Assembly: GCF_023822045.1 (NCBI RefSeq)
Contig: NZ_CP084712.1
Location: 1,302,001 to 1,366,000 of the forward strand
Source of the DNA: Sphingopyxis sp. USTB-05
Lineage (GTDB): Bacteria; Pseudomonadota; Alphaproteobacteria; Sphingomonadales; Sphingomonadaceae
DNA length: 64,000 bases
Direction of reading: 5' to 3'
Notes under the pieces: generated by a model
The model's input: the letters and a program-made list of their open reading frames with translations, nothing else
Database searches by the model: none
What the model was told of the DNA's origin: nothing
In this document: positions 45,732 through 54,378 of the stretch, in pieces
How positions within the stretch are numbered: the stretch's first letter is position 1
Layout of the letters: each line of letters opens with the position of its first letter
Translations under genes and position numbers: made by a program

Positions 45732-46711
45732 TTCGCCGCCTCCTGCGCTATGACAATATCGTCGTAGCGCTTGTCGAAGATTTGCGAGGCGTCGAGCTTC
45801 TTGCGGATCAGCCCTTCCTTGAAGAACAGATCGGCCTCGTCCTGATGCGCCGCGATGATCGCGTCGCTGATCGGCGCATAGCTGGCGGGGGCGCGCGTGA
45901 TGATCTTTTCCGCGATCTTTGCGTCGACATTGTAGCGTTTGGCGAGGGCGGGCGCCGCCTTGACGGGATTCTCACGCTGCCAGCGGGTCGCGCGCGCGGC
46001 GCGTGCGACAAGGTCGCCGATCGCCTTTGCCTTCACCGGATCGGCGAGCGCTGCGTCGGATGCAACGAGGTAGAAGAACCCCGGCGTGTTGGGCGGCGCG
46101 CCGCTGGCGAGCACGCGCACCTTACCGGCGTCGAGCGCCTGCGTCAGATAGGGCTCGCCGATCGTGATGGCGTCGGCCGAACCCTTGTCGAGCAGCCCGG
46201 TGCCGAAGCCGGTCGCCTGCACTGGCTTGATGTCTTTCAGCGACAGGCCTTGTTTATCGAGCAGCCGCGCGACGAAATAATGCAGCACCGTGCCCTTCAT
46301 GAACGACACCGACTTGCCTTTGAGGTCGGCGATGCTGCGGATCGGCGAGTCCGGTTTTACCACCAAAGCATATGGCGATCCGCCGCCGTCGACGGTCTTG
46401 CTGACCGCGACGACCTTTACCGGGCTGCCCGCGGCCTGCGCAAAGATCAGCGGGGTTTCGGCCATCCAGCCCACATCGAGCGATCCGCCCGTCTGCGCCG
46501 CGATGATCGGCGGGCCGCCGACGAAATTGGCCCATTCGATCTTGTAATCGGTCGGCTGGCCTTCGCCCGAAACGTCGAGCGAGGATTTGAGCGCGTGGAG
46601 CTGGTCGCCGATCTTGATCGTCGTGCCGCCATCGGGCGCGCCGCCGCAGGCCGCGAGCGACAGGAAGGCGCCCGCGACTAGCGTGCGAAAGGGGGTGAGG
46701 GAGAGTTTCAT
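45728..46711 (-). CDS. ssuA: ABC transporter substrate-binding lipoprotein, sulfonate/taurine type
   Basis: A 327-residue binding protein with a lipoprotein signal (MKLSLTPFRTLVAG... lipobox SLAAC, Cys about residue 22). The start at 46711 gives a proper signal; the earlier ATG at 46735 would overlap tauD and prefix eight residues. The body follows the SsuA/NMT1-like fold with IKIGDQLHALKSS, VGWMAETPLIFAQAAG and DLKGKSVSFMKGTVLHYF. The ligand is probably an organosulfonate or sulfate ester, by operon context. Confidence 0.9.
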   Translation of the reverse strand: MKLSLTPFRTLVAGAFLSLAACGGAPDGGTTIKIGDQLHALKSSLDVSGEGQPTDYKIEWANFVGGPPIIAAQTGGSLDVGWMAETPLIFAQAAGSPVKVVAVSKTVDGGGSPYALVVKPDSPIRSIADLKGKSVSFMKGTVLHYFVARLLDKQGLSLKDIKPVQATGFGTGLLDKGSADAITIGEPYLTQALDAGKVRVLASGAPPNTPGFFYLVASDAALADPVKAKAIGDLVARAARATRWQRENPVKAAPALAKRYNVDAKIAEKIITRAPASYAPISDAIIAAHQDEADLFFKEGLIRKKLDASQIFDKRYDDIVIAQEAAK

Positions 46712-46724
46712 CTGGGGCGCCGGA

Positions 46725-47597
46725 TCAGGCCGCACTCGGGCCGACCGGGCGGTCGCCGACGATCGTCACACGCTCCATGTGGCGCGCTTCGCTATAGTCG
46801 GGGACGGCATAGTGCTGCGTTGCGCGATTGTCCCAGAAGGCGATCGATCCGGGCCGCCAGCTCCACCGCACCTGGAATTCGGGACGCTTGACCTGGTCGA
46901 ACAGGCGCGTCAGCAGAGCCTTGCTCTCATCCTCGGGCAGTCCGACGATGTAGCGGGTGAACACCGAATTGACGTAGAGCACCTTCTCGCCCGTTTCGGG
47001 ATGGATGCGCACGACGGGGTGTTCGACCGGCGGGAAGCTGTTGCGCAGGGCGTCCTTTTTCTCCTCGGTATCGAGAAACTGGATGAAGACGCTTGGATCA
47101 TGGATCGCGGTGAGGCCGTCGATCCGTGCCTTCGTCTCCTCATCGAGCGTCTCGTAAGCCGCGACGGCATTGGCAAACACCGTATCGCCGCCGAGCGAGG
47201 GAGAGACGCGCTGGATCAGGATCGACGCCGCCGAGGGTTCGGTGCGGAAGGTCGTGTCGGCGTGCCAATTGCTGTCGGTCGACTGGCGGTACTTGCCCTT
47301 CAGTTCCTGCGAGATCAGCGGCAGGATTTGCGGATAGTCGGGCAGCGAAAAGACCGGATGTTCCTCAAGGTCGCCAAAGGCCGCGCCGAGCGCGATATGC
47401 TGTTCGCGCGTCAGATTCTGATCGCGGAAAAAGAGCACCTTATACTGGAGGAGCGCGGCGCGCAGCGCGTCATAGGTCGGGCGGTCGAGTAGCTCTGTGA
47501 GGTCGATTCCGCTGATTTGCGCGCCCAGGCTCGGCTGCAGCGGAGTGATGTCGAAGAGGGTGGTGGCGGTGTCATGCTCAAGCGTCTGGACTGTCAT
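46725..47597 (-). CDS. tauD: TauD/TfdA family 2-oxoglutarate-dependent dioxygenase
   Basis: A 290-residue Fe(II)/2-oxoglutarate dioxygenase that liberates sulfite from taurine, or sulfate from alkyl sulfate esters in the AtsK branch. Metal ligands are in SNWHADTTF (His and Asp, about residues 110-112) and the late NRATQHYAVPDY (His about 265), with the 2OG-binding Arg in ARHMERVTI. First gene of the sulfur operon, with GAGG eight bases before its ATG. A long structured leader lies upstream (47761-47940). Confidence 0.9.
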   Translation of the reverse strand: MTVQTLEHDTATTLFDITPLQPSLGAQISGIDLTELLDRPTYDALRAALLQYKVLFFRDQNLTREQHIALGAAFGDLEEHPVFSLPDYPQILPLISQELKGKYRQSTDSNWHADTTFRTEPSAASILIQRVSPSLGGDTVFANAVAAYETLDEETKARIDGLTAIHDPSVFIQFLDTEEKKDALRNSFPPVEHPVVRIHPETGEKVLYVNSVFTRYIVGLPEDESKALLTRLFDQVKRPEFQVRWSWRPGSIAFWDNRATQHYAVPDYSEARHMERVTIVGDRPVGPSAA

Positions 47598-47760
47598 GGA
47601 TTTATCCTCGTTGCGGGATGGCGCCGGCGGGGCGCGCGAAAGGGGCGGCGGTCGCGCGGCGGCGATGCCGGGAGAAGGCTGGGCTATGGCGAGCGCTCAG
47701 GGCGAGAGTGGCGCGCCTTTGTCGGCTCGCGGTCGCTATCGCGGCTGGAAATATTGCATC

Positions 47761-47940
47761 GTATCGCCTCATCGAATGAGGGGAACACGATACCTGGCGC
47801 TGTCGCCTGAGCATCGCGCGCTTTAGCCGTTGGTAACGCGGAGCAAGCTGCTTCCCGGTCAAAAGCCGCGGATCCCGGGAAAAATGCGCTGCCGGTCGGG
47901 ATCAGAGCCGGCAACTCAACTTGATCGGTAGAGTTGTTGG
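47761..47940 (-). ncRNA. Structured 5' leader of the sulfonate operon, candidate SAM-type riboswitch
   Basis: Read on the minus strand, the 343-base leader of tauD contains, in order, ATCAAG near 47925, a GCCGG/CCGGC stem (about 47911-47888), CAGCGC, a GC-rich region with CCCGG/CCGGG, and GCGTTACCAACGGC (about 47839-47826). This layout is reminiscent of the SAM-I/SAM-IV superfamily core. Next comes a strong nested hairpin at 47793-47761 (GTATCG/CGATAC outside, CCTCAT/ATGAGG inside). A sulfur-responsive riboswitch would make sense before this operon, but the match to a known family is by eye only. Confidence 0.35.
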
Positions 47941-48290
47941 CGTCAAGCGTAGTTTCGCTTTCATGGCGAAAAGCGCCGCTCGGTTCGACCGGCCTGTCGC
48001 GATGGGGGTGAAGGGCCTCGATCCCACCATCTGAAAGACGTCATTTTGGCACTTAATCCGGGCGGGATCGCACCGTAAATTGTGTAAATACGAAAACTTC
48101 GCTGTCTAACGACCACCGGGACCGCGGATGCTTTCGTATTTTTCTGACCGAGGTGGGGTTAACTATGATCCGCGCTATCATTGAATTATAAGTCTAATTC
48201 AAGTAATGCGGCGTGGTGGGGATTGTGTATTTCGCAGTATAGATAGGAAGTTTTGCTTCCGTTCGGTGCTGCTTCGATAAGGTATATGAC
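47941..48290. other. Intergenic region between divergent tauD and PilZ genes
   Basis: No credible gene. The left part should hold the tauD-operon promoter on the minus strand. A perfect 10-bp inverted repeat, AAATACGAAA (48086-48095) and TTTCGTATTT (48132-48141), spans 36 bases; it could be an operator pair or the stem of a leader RNA for the PilZ gene. The 110 bases just before the PilZ start are AT-rich for this genome. Confidence 0.5.
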
Positions 48291-48911
48291 ATGAACCAAC
48301 GTCGCTTCTCCGATCCGATTGAGGAGCAGCAGAGCGAGGCGGACGGCGATCGTCGTGGCGGCGATCGTTATCGTACCGTCTGGCGGATCGCCAAAGTGGT
48401 GCGCAACGGCGATGCAGGATTGTGGCGGGTGCGGAATATTTCCGACAAGGGCATGATGCTCGCCGCCGACGTTCCGATCAATATCGGCGAAAAGCTTGAG
48501 ATATCGCTGTCGGATACGGTCGTGATACGCGGCGAAGTCGTCTGGTCCGATGCCGGCCGCTGCGGCGTTGCGTTCGACAAGGAAGTCGATGTCGCCGACG
48601 TGCTGAAGCAATTGGCGGCCGAACAGCGCGGGTCCGGCTATCGCCAGCCGCGTCTGCCGGTCAGCACAAGAGCGCAGGCGATCAACGACGAGGGCACGAG
48701 CCAGATCGAACTCGTCGATCTCTCGCAAAATGGTGCGGGCTTCATCCACGACGGCCATCTGGAGGTCGGCAAGGAGTTCGACCTGGTGCTCGCCGGCGGG
48801 GTCAAGCGCCGTGCGATCGTCCGCTGGTCACGCGCCGGGCGCGGTGGATTGTGGCTGACGCAGCCACTCGACCGCTCCGACTTGGAAAGTATCCACCGCT
48901 TCGACGGCTGA
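48291..48911 (+). CDS. Tandem PilZ-domain protein (predicted c-di-GMP receptor)
   Basis: A 206-residue soluble protein with two PilZ-like barrels. The first (about residues 22-100) has DRYRTVWR followed by VRNISDKGMML, matching the NxSxxG motif. The second (about 115-200) has RQPRLPVSTRAQ and VDLSQNGAGFIHDG, matching DxSxxG. The RxxxR arginines are plausible in the first domain (RYRTVWR) and less clear in the second, so one domain may be degenerate. It probably senses cyclic di-GMP, for example from the cyclase at 23004. Monocistronic. Confidence 0.82.
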   Translation: MNQRRFSDPIEEQQSEADGDRRGGDRYRTVWRIAKVVRNGDAGLWRVRNISDKGMMLAADVPINIGEKLEISLSDTVVIRGEVVWSDAGRCGVAFDKEVDVADVLKQLAAEQRGSGYRQPRLPVSTRAQAINDEGTSQIELVDLSQNGAGFIHDGHLEVGKEFDLVLAGGVKRRAIVRWSRAGRGGLWLTQPLDRSDLESIHRFDG

Positions 48912-48915
48912 TGCC

Positions 48916-49560
48916 TCAGGCGGCGCCCCGGACGATCTTCGCCCAGGGATTGAGATCGGGCTCGGCGACCTTCACCAGCATATTGCGGTCGCGATGCAGG
49001 AAAGGCTCGTCGCGGCCCTTCACCATCAATGTCGTATCCGACACATAGCTCCACGATCCGTCGTCGCGGAAATCGATCATCAGCTGATAGGCGTCGGTGC
49101 GAAAGGCGAGGTCGAGGAAACTCGTCGAGCAGATGCCATATTCGGTCTGGCCGCGCTCCGCCTTGACGACGAGCCGCTTCGCGTCGGGCTCGGCATGTCC
49201 CGACGCAATCGCGATCTGGCCGCGCGGGATCGCCAGCGTCTGCAAGATCAGCCCCGTCGATGCTTCATAGAGCCAATAGCCGACCTGGTCGTGGAAGCTG
49301 ATGTCTTCTTCGCGCGTGTTGACGTGTTGATGGTAGCGCAGGCCATAGAATAGCTGGGGCCCGTTCGCCTGCGGGTCGATCGGCTGCATTTCGATCCGTT
49401 CGTAATATTTCCGCGTCTCCGGACCGTCCGCCTTGGGATTGATATCGACGCCGCGCTCGCCTTCCCAGATTCCCGCAAGCCGCGCGAGCGGACCGAGATT
49501 TGCCAGCGTCTCGGGATCGACGTCCTCGGGCTCGGTGAAGATGTCTTCCGGAATATCCAT
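48916..49560 (-). CDS. Nitrobindin/THAP4-like heme-binding beta-barrel domain protein
   Basis: A 214-residue protein from the ATG at 49560, which has GGGGA upstream. The segment LARLAGIWEGERGVDINP (about residues 26-43) resembles the opening of the FABP-like heme-binding (DUF1794/nitrobindin) family, whose members have GxWxGxG. Later strands include HVNTREEDISFHDQVGYWLY and ILQTLAIPRGQIAIASG. The proximal-His position of true nitrobindins cannot be placed with certainty, so heme binding is only possible. Confidence 0.65.
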   Translation of the reverse strand: MDIPEDIFTEPEDVDPETLANLGPLARLAGIWEGERGVDINPKADGPETRKYYERIEMQPIDPQANGPQLFYGLRYHQHVNTREEDISFHDQVGYWLYEASTGLILQTLAIPRGQIAIASGHAEPDAKRLVVKAERGQTEYGICSTSFLDLAFRTDAYQLMIDFRDDGSWSYVSDTTLMVKGRDEPFLHRDRNMLVKVAEPDLNPWAKIVRGAA

Positions 49561-49695
49561 GTTGTTTCCCCGCTCTTGTCTCCATCCGCTATTGCCCGCG
49601 TCGGCGGCTAAAGCAAACCAAACCAAGGTGTGGGTTCGCAGGAAAGGTGCCGCCGTCTATCCCGTCCATATCGATCGTGCGTCGGGAGAGAGGCC

Positions 49696-50469
49696 ATGAT
49701 GAACCGCCGTGATTTTTCCGCTGCCGTCATCGCCGGTGCGGCTGCCCCGCTCCTGATGGGGGCCACGCGAGGGGCCACGCCGCCCGGGGTCAAGGCACTC
49801 AATATCGTGTTCGTTCATGGGCTCTTTGCCGACGGCTCCTGCTGGACCGACGTGATATCGCGGCTGCAGGCGCTGGGCTTCAACACGACCTCGGTGCAAA
49901 ATCCGCTGACGACGCTCGACGAGTCGGTCGCTGCCGCCGAACGCGTTCTGGCGCGGCAGGACGGGCCCACGGTCCTCGTTGGCCATAGTTTCGGCGGCAT
50001 GCTCGTGACGCAGGCCGGCGTGCATCCGAATGTCGCTTCGCTGGTCTATGTCGCGGCGCGGGCGCCTGACGCGAACGAGAATTATGCCGCGCTGGCGAAG
50101 GAATATCCGACGCCGCCGGCGACGGCAGGCATCGTCTATGACGGTGACGAAGGGCGGTTGAGTGAAGCGGCATTCCTGCGCGATTTTGCCGGCGATCTGC
50201 CGGAAGCGAAAGCGCGGCTGCTCTATGCGGTGCAGCAGCCTTTTCAGCGGGCGTTGCTGAGCGGGCAAGTCACGCAGGCGGCTTGGCGGTCGAAACCCAG
50301 CTTCTATGCCGTGTCGAGCGAGGACCGCACGATCAATCCCGATCTCGAACGCTTCATGGCGAAACGGATGGGTGCGAAGACGATCGAACTCAAGGCGAGC
50401 CACCTGTCGATGATTTCGCAGCCTGAGGCGATCATGAGGCTGATCGTCGAGGCCGCGAGCGCCGCCTGA
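49696..50469 (+). CDS. Tat-exported alpha/beta hydrolase
   Basis: A 257-residue hydrolase beginning MMNRRDFSAAVIAGAAAPLL, a twin-arginine signal. GGGAGAGAGG precedes the double ATG (49696 or 49699). The oxyanion loop FVHGLFADGSCW (about 41-52), nucleophile VLVGHSFGGMLV (Ser about residue 103) and late His in LKASHLSMISQPE (about 238) form a full triad. It resembles EstC-like/methyl-ketone or lactone-active hydrolases, but the substrate is not identifiable. Confidence 0.87.
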   Translation: MMNRRDFSAAVIAGAAAPLLMGATRGATPPGVKALNIVFVHGLFADGSCWTDVISRLQALGFNTTSVQNPLTTLDESVAAAERVLARQDGPTVLVGHSFGGMLVTQAGVHPNVASLVYVAARAPDANENYAALAKEYPTPPATAGIVYDGDEGRLSEAAFLRDFAGDLPEAKARLLYAVQQPFQRALLSGQVTQAAWRSKPSFYAVSSEDRTINPDLERFMAKRMGAKTIELKASHLSMISQPEAIMRLIVEAASAA

Positions 50470-50478
50470 CGCCGCGGG

Positions 50479-51330
50479 TCAGATGTCCTCGACCAGCCGG
50501 CCGTAGAGCTGTGGTCGGCGGTCGCGGAAAAAGCCCATGCCTGCGCGATGCTTCGCTGCGCGGTCGAGGTCGATCGTCTGGGTCAGGACTCCGGTTTCGG
50601 CCGCACCGAACGCTTGCGTCATGTCGCCCCATTCGTCGGTGATGAAGCTGTGGCCATAGAAATTGGCGTCACCCTCTGGCCCGATGCGGTTTGCAGCAAT
50701 CACCGGCATGCAGTTCGACACGCTATGCCCCTGCATCGCGCGGCGCCACATGCGGCTGGTGTCGAGGTCCGCGTCATAGGGCTCGCTTCCGATTGCGGTC
50801 GGATAGAACAGCAATTCGGCGCCCATCAGCGCCATCGCGCGCGCGCATTCTGGATACCATTGATCCCAGCAGACGCCGATGCCGATGCGCGTCCCGAAAA
50901 CGTCCCACACCTTGAAGCCGGTATTGCCGGGGCGGAAATAATATTTTTCCTCATAGCCCGGACCGTCGGGGATGTGGCTTTTGCGATACGTCCCCATGAT
51001 CGCCCCGTCGGGGCCGATCATCGCGAGCGTATTGTAATAATGCGGCCCGTCCTTTTCGAAATAGCTCGTCGGGATCGCGACCTTCAGCTTTGCCGCAAGC
51101 GCCTGCATCGCGAGGACGCTGGGGTGCTCGGCGGTCGGTCGGGCGTTGGCGAACAGCTCTTCTTCCTCGACCTGACAGAAATAGGGGCCTTCAAAGAGTT
51201 CGGGCGGCAGGATGACTTGTGCGCCCTTCGCGGCCGCTTCCTCGACGAGCGCGGTGACGGCCTCGATATTGGGCTCGACGGGGCCGGGCAGGGGAAGCTG
51301 CAACGCGGCGACGGTGATGGTGCGGGTCAT
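50479..51330 (-). CDS. aguB: N-carbamoylputrescine amidase
   Basis: A 283-residue nitrilase-superfamily enzyme producing putrescine from N-carbamoylputrescine. The triad is in LPPELFEGPYFC (Glu), GTYRKSHIPDGPGYEEKYYF (Lys) and IGIGVCWDQWYPECARA (Cys about residue 146); the DGPGYEEKYYFRPG signature is specific to AguB. The start at 51330 removes a spurious 20-residue N-terminal extension. The upstream neighbour aguA supplies its substrate; a REP-like repeat lies between them. Confidence 0.95.
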   Translation of the reverse strand: MTRTITVAALQLPLPGPVEPNIEAVTALVEEAAAKGAQVILPPELFEGPYFCQVEEEELFANARPTAEHPSVLAMQALAAKLKVAIPTSYFEKDGPHYYNTLAMIGPDGAIMGTYRKSHIPDGPGYEEKYYFRPGNTGFKVWDVFGTRIGIGVCWDQWYPECARAMALMGAELLFYPTAIGSEPYDADLDTSRMWRRAMQGHSVSNCMPVIAANRIGPEGDANFYGHSFITDEWGDMTQAFGAAETGVLTQTIDLDRAAKHRAGMGFFRDRRPQLYGRLVEDI

Positions 51331-51398
51331 GGGGCGGATATAAGCGAGCCTGCGCATCTTGCCAGAGCAAAAGCTGCGTTCGGGCGCCACCTTCTCCC

Positions 51399-51424
51399 GT
51401 CATCCCGGCCTTCGCCGGGATGAC
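51399..51424. repeat. REP-like palindrome
   Basis: GTCATCCCGG and CCGGGATGAC form a 10-bp perfect stem around CCTTCG, in the gap between aguA and aguB. This is a common intergenic repeat type in sphingomonads and other proteobacteria, and could also act as an mRNA-stabilising hairpin. Confidence 0.7.
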
Positions 51425-51437
51425 GATGAGAATGATA

Positions 51438-52421
51438 TCAGCTTGGAAGCTGCTGGCTCGAGCAATGGAAGCTGCCGCCGCCGACGATGATCCCGCGCGC
51501 CGGCACACCGACAGCGCGGCGGTCGGGAAAGAGTGCCGCGAGCGTATCGACCGCGGTTTGGTCGCTCGAAACGCCATAGGTGGGCACGACCACGACGCTG
51601 TTGCCGATATAGAAATTCATATAGCTTGCCGCCGCGATCTCGCCGTCCACTTCGACGCGACCGGGCGAGGGCAGGTCGACGATTTCTACCCCGCCGAACG
51701 CCGCGGTCCGCGCGCGCGCATCGGCATAGATATGCACGTTGGGGTCGTCCGCTCCCGCCGCGACAGGCAGCGCGAGGCGACCCTCGCCGACAAAGCGCGC
51801 GAGATTGTCGACATGACCATCTGTGTGGTCACCGACAAGCCCGTTGCCGAGCCACAGCAGCCGGTCGATGCCGAGCGACTGGTGCAGCCGCACCGCGATA
51901 TCCTCGCGCGTCAGCGTCGGGTTGCGGTTGGTGTTGAGCAGGCATTCCTCGGTGGTGACGCAGAGGCCGGTTCCGTCGACGTCGATGCCGCCGCCTTCGA
52001 GCACCCAGTCCTGATCGTCGACCGGCAGGCCCGATCCGGCCGCCAGCGCCGCGCCAACCTCCTGATCGCCCGGCATCACGAATTTTTCGCCCCACCAGTT
52101 GAATTCGAAATTGCGTGCGCGGCGTGCTGTGCCCGTCCCGGCGATGATCGGCCCGGTATCACGCAGCCAGATATCGCCCAAAGGCTGGATCAGGATGCGG
52201 ACGCCCGGATCGACGAGCGCGGCGGCGATGTCCGCCTGCCGTGCGTTGTTGACGACCAGCCGCACCTCTTCGCCGCGGCCGCCGTCATGGACGGCGTTGG
52301 CAAAGGCGGCGACGTCGCGCCGCCCTTCTTCGATCGCGCCCGCCCATTCCTCGGCGAGGTGGGGGAACCCGATCCAGACGGCATCGTGCGGCGCCCATTC
52401 GGCAGGCATGCGTAGGCTCAC
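51438..52421 (-). CDS. aguA: Agmatine deiminase
   Basis: A 327-residue peptidylarginine-deiminase-type enzyme converting agmatine to N-carbamoylputrescine. Motifs are MPAEWAPHDAVWIGFPH at the start, WLRDTGPI (about 87-94), GNGLVGDHTDGHVDNLARF and the C-terminal catalytic Cys in GGGSFHCSSQQ. GTG at 52421 is preferred, with AAAGGA eight bases upstream. The ATG at 52445 lies inside a REP-type repeat and is unlikely to be used. Together with aguB it makes putrescine. Confidence 0.94.
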   Translation of the reverse strand: MSLRMPAEWAPHDAVWIGFPHLAEEWAGAIEEGRRDVAAFANAVHDGGRGEEVRLVVNNARQADIAAALVDPGVRILIQPLGDIWLRDTGPIIAGTGTARRARNFEFNWWGEKFVMPGDQEVGAALAAGSGLPVDDQDWVLEGGGIDVDGTGLCVTTEECLLNTNRNPTLTREDIAVRLHQSLGIDRLLWLGNGLVGDHTDGHVDNLARFVGEGRLALPVAAGADDPNVHIYADARARTAAFGGVEIVDLPSPGRVEVDGEIAAASYMNFYIGNSVVVVPTYGVSSDQTAVDTLAALFPDRRAVGVPARGIIVGGGSFHCSSQQLPS

Positions 52422-52439
52422 GGCGCTTGTCCTTTCTCT

Positions 52440-52533
52440 CGTCATTGCGAGGACCCCGGCGAAAGCCGGGGGACGCGGCAATCCAGAGCGGCTCAGAACC
52501 GCTCTGGATTGCTTCGCTTCGCTCGCAATGACG
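52440..52533. repeat. Composite REP/BIME-like repeat
   Basis: Outer arms CGTCATTGCGAG (52440-52451) and CTCGCAATGACG (52522-52533) are perfect inverted repeats. Inside are two further hairpins: CCCCGGC-GAAA-GCCGGGG (52454-52471, a GNRA-type tetraloop) and a 14-bp stem GCAATCCAGAGCGG / CCGCTCTGGATTGC (52478-52512). It fills the gap between the aguA start and the end of the M28 peptidase gene. Confidence 0.85.
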
Positions 52534-52538
52534 AAACC

Positions 52539-54224
52539 TTATTTGGCCGCAGCGCGCGACTTGTCGCGGGCGGCGCGGAATTCGTCGCCCTCGACCCAGT
52601 TCGGCCATGCGTCGGTCATCGCAAGCATGCGGCCCGCAGCGTAATAGAGGCGAAGGTCGGACATCATGCCGCCCCAGTTGGTGATCGCCTCATATTCGTC
52701 GCCCGGCGCGTGGTAGCGGTTCTTTTCATAGTCTTCCGACGCCTTCTTGCCGGCTTCGACGCCACCCTCGACCAGATCGTCGCCACTGCCGAAGTTGAAC
52801 ATCGGCACGCCGAGCTTGGCGAAGCTGAAGTGATCCGAACGATAATAGAAGCCCTTTTCGGGCGTCGGCTCGTCCTTGATCACGCGCTTGTCCATCTGCG
52901 CGAGCTTGGCGACATAGGCATCGAGTTCGGACTTGCCGCGGCCAACGACCACGATGTCCTTCGTCGGGCCGATCGCGTTGAGTGCGTCCATGTTCACGCC
53001 GCCAACGGTCTGCGCGAGCGGGAAGATCGGGTTTTCGGCGTAATATTTCGAACCGAGCAAGCCCGATTCCTCGGCGGTGACGGCAAGGAACACGATGCTG
53101 CGATCCGGCGCGCCCGCTTTGTGGAACGCCTGCGCCAGCGTCACGAGGCCCGCGATGCCGCTCGCATTGTCGACCGCGCCGTTGCAGATGTCGTCGCCCG
53201 CGACGGGCGTGCAGCGGCCGAGGTGATCCCAGTGGCCGGTGTAGAGCACATATTCGTCGGGACGCTTGGCGCCCGGCAGAATGCCGACGACGTTACGCGA
53301 CATCTTCTTCGCAATCTCGTTATCGAAGCCGAAGTTCGCCTTCACGCCGGTGAGCGCGACAGGCTTGAAACCCTTCTTGCCCGCAGCGGCGCGCAGCTTG
53401 TCGAAATCCTGTCCGGCGCTGGCGAAGAGTTCCTTTGCCTTGGGGAGTTGGATCCAGCCGTTCGCGACGGTCTGGTCGGCGCCGCCATTCTTGCTTTCGG
53501 CCAGATATTGCGTGCCGGTGTTGCTGCTTTCAACGACGTTCCAGCCATAGGCGGCGGGTTTGGTATCGTGGACGATCAGCACTGCCGCTGCGCCCTGCCG
53601 CGCGGCTTCCTCATATTTATACGACCAGCGGCCATAATAGGTCATCGCGCGGCCGTTGAATTCGCCCTTGGCTTCCTTCGTCTGCCAGTCGGGGTCGTTG
53701 ACGAGGACGACGACGGTCTTCCCCTTCACATCGAGCCCGGCATAATCGTTCCAGCCCTTTTCGGGGGCATTGATGCCGTAACCGACGAAAACGACGTCGC
53801 TGTCCTTCACCTCGGTCTTCGGCTGGACGCGCCAGCTGAACGCGACATAGTCCTTCGCATATTGCGCGGTTACCGGGGCCTTGCCGCCGGTGAAGCTGAT
53901 CGGCGTCGCGTTCTTCGCGGTGATCTCGACCAGCGGCACGTCCTGCGTCCACTTGCCGTTGTTGCCGGGCTTCAGCCCCGCTTCCTCATATTTCTTGATG
54001 ATATAGGCGATGGTCTTTTCCTCGCCTGCCGTACCGGGCGCGCGGCCCTCGAAGGCGTCCGACGACAGTTCCTTCGTCACCTCCTGCAGCGTCGCGAGCG
54101 ACAGTTCGGGAATCTGGACGTCGGGGATGGCGACCGGAGAAGTCGCCGCCTTGTCGGAGCTGTTGCATGCCGCAACGGTCAGGAGGACCGCAAGGGCTGC
54201 GGTCGAGCGGGGGAAACGAAGCAT
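52539..54224 (-). CDS. M28 family zinc aminopeptidase, lipoprotein
   Basis: A 561-residue exported peptidase. The start at 54224 has AAGGAC upstream and gives a lipoprotein signal with lipobox TVAAC (Cys about 20). A protease-associated (PA) insert occupies about residues 130-290. Zinc-site motifs are YTGHWDHLG (about 336-344), GAVDNASGIAG, the catalytic Glu pair in VTAEESGLLGS, GVNMDALN and the later RSDHFSFAKLGVP. The site is intact. Probably anchored in the periplasm, trimming peptides. Divergent from the S9-like gene. Confidence 0.92.
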   Translation of the reverse strand: MLRFPRSTAALAVLLTVAACNSSDKAATSPVAIPDVQIPELSLATLQEVTKELSSDAFEGRAPGTAGEEKTIAYIIKKYEEAGLKPGNNGKWTQDVPLVEITAKNATPISFTGGKAPVTAQYAKDYVAFSWRVQPKTEVKDSDVVFVGYGINAPEKGWNDYAGLDVKGKTVVVLVNDPDWQTKEAKGEFNGRAMTYYGRWSYKYEEAARQGAAAVLIVHDTKPAAYGWNVVESSNTGTQYLAESKNGGADQTVANGWIQLPKAKELFASAGQDFDKLRAAAGKKGFKPVALTGVKANFGFDNEIAKKMSRNVVGILPGAKRPDEYVLYTGHWDHLGRCTPVAGDDICNGAVDNASGIAGLVTLAQAFHKAGAPDRSIVFLAVTAEESGLLGSKYYAENPIFPLAQTVGGVNMDALNAIGPTKDIVVVGRGKSELDAYVAKLAQMDKRVIKDEPTPEKGFYYRSDHFSFAKLGVPMFNFGSGDDLVEGGVEAGKKASEDYEKNRYHAPGDEYEAITNWGGMMSDLRLYYAAGRMLAMTDAWPNWVEGDEFRAARDKSRAAAK

Positions 54225-54378
54225 GGAATGTCCTTGGATATGGGAATTCGACGGACGGGTTTGTGCCAGTCCGCCGGGCCTACGGCAAGTATCGCGTTGC
54301 AACTGAAACCAATTTCGCTTGGCAACAGAAAAAGCGCAATTTAGCTATTGAAACCAGGCAATAATACGGGGGGACGGG

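Noticed and set aside
52509..54344. 611-residue open frame on the plus strand
   Set aside because: Opposite to the M28 peptidase, whose zinc-site motifs, lipobox and ribosome-binding site are clear on the minus strand. The plus frame has shadow-like composition.
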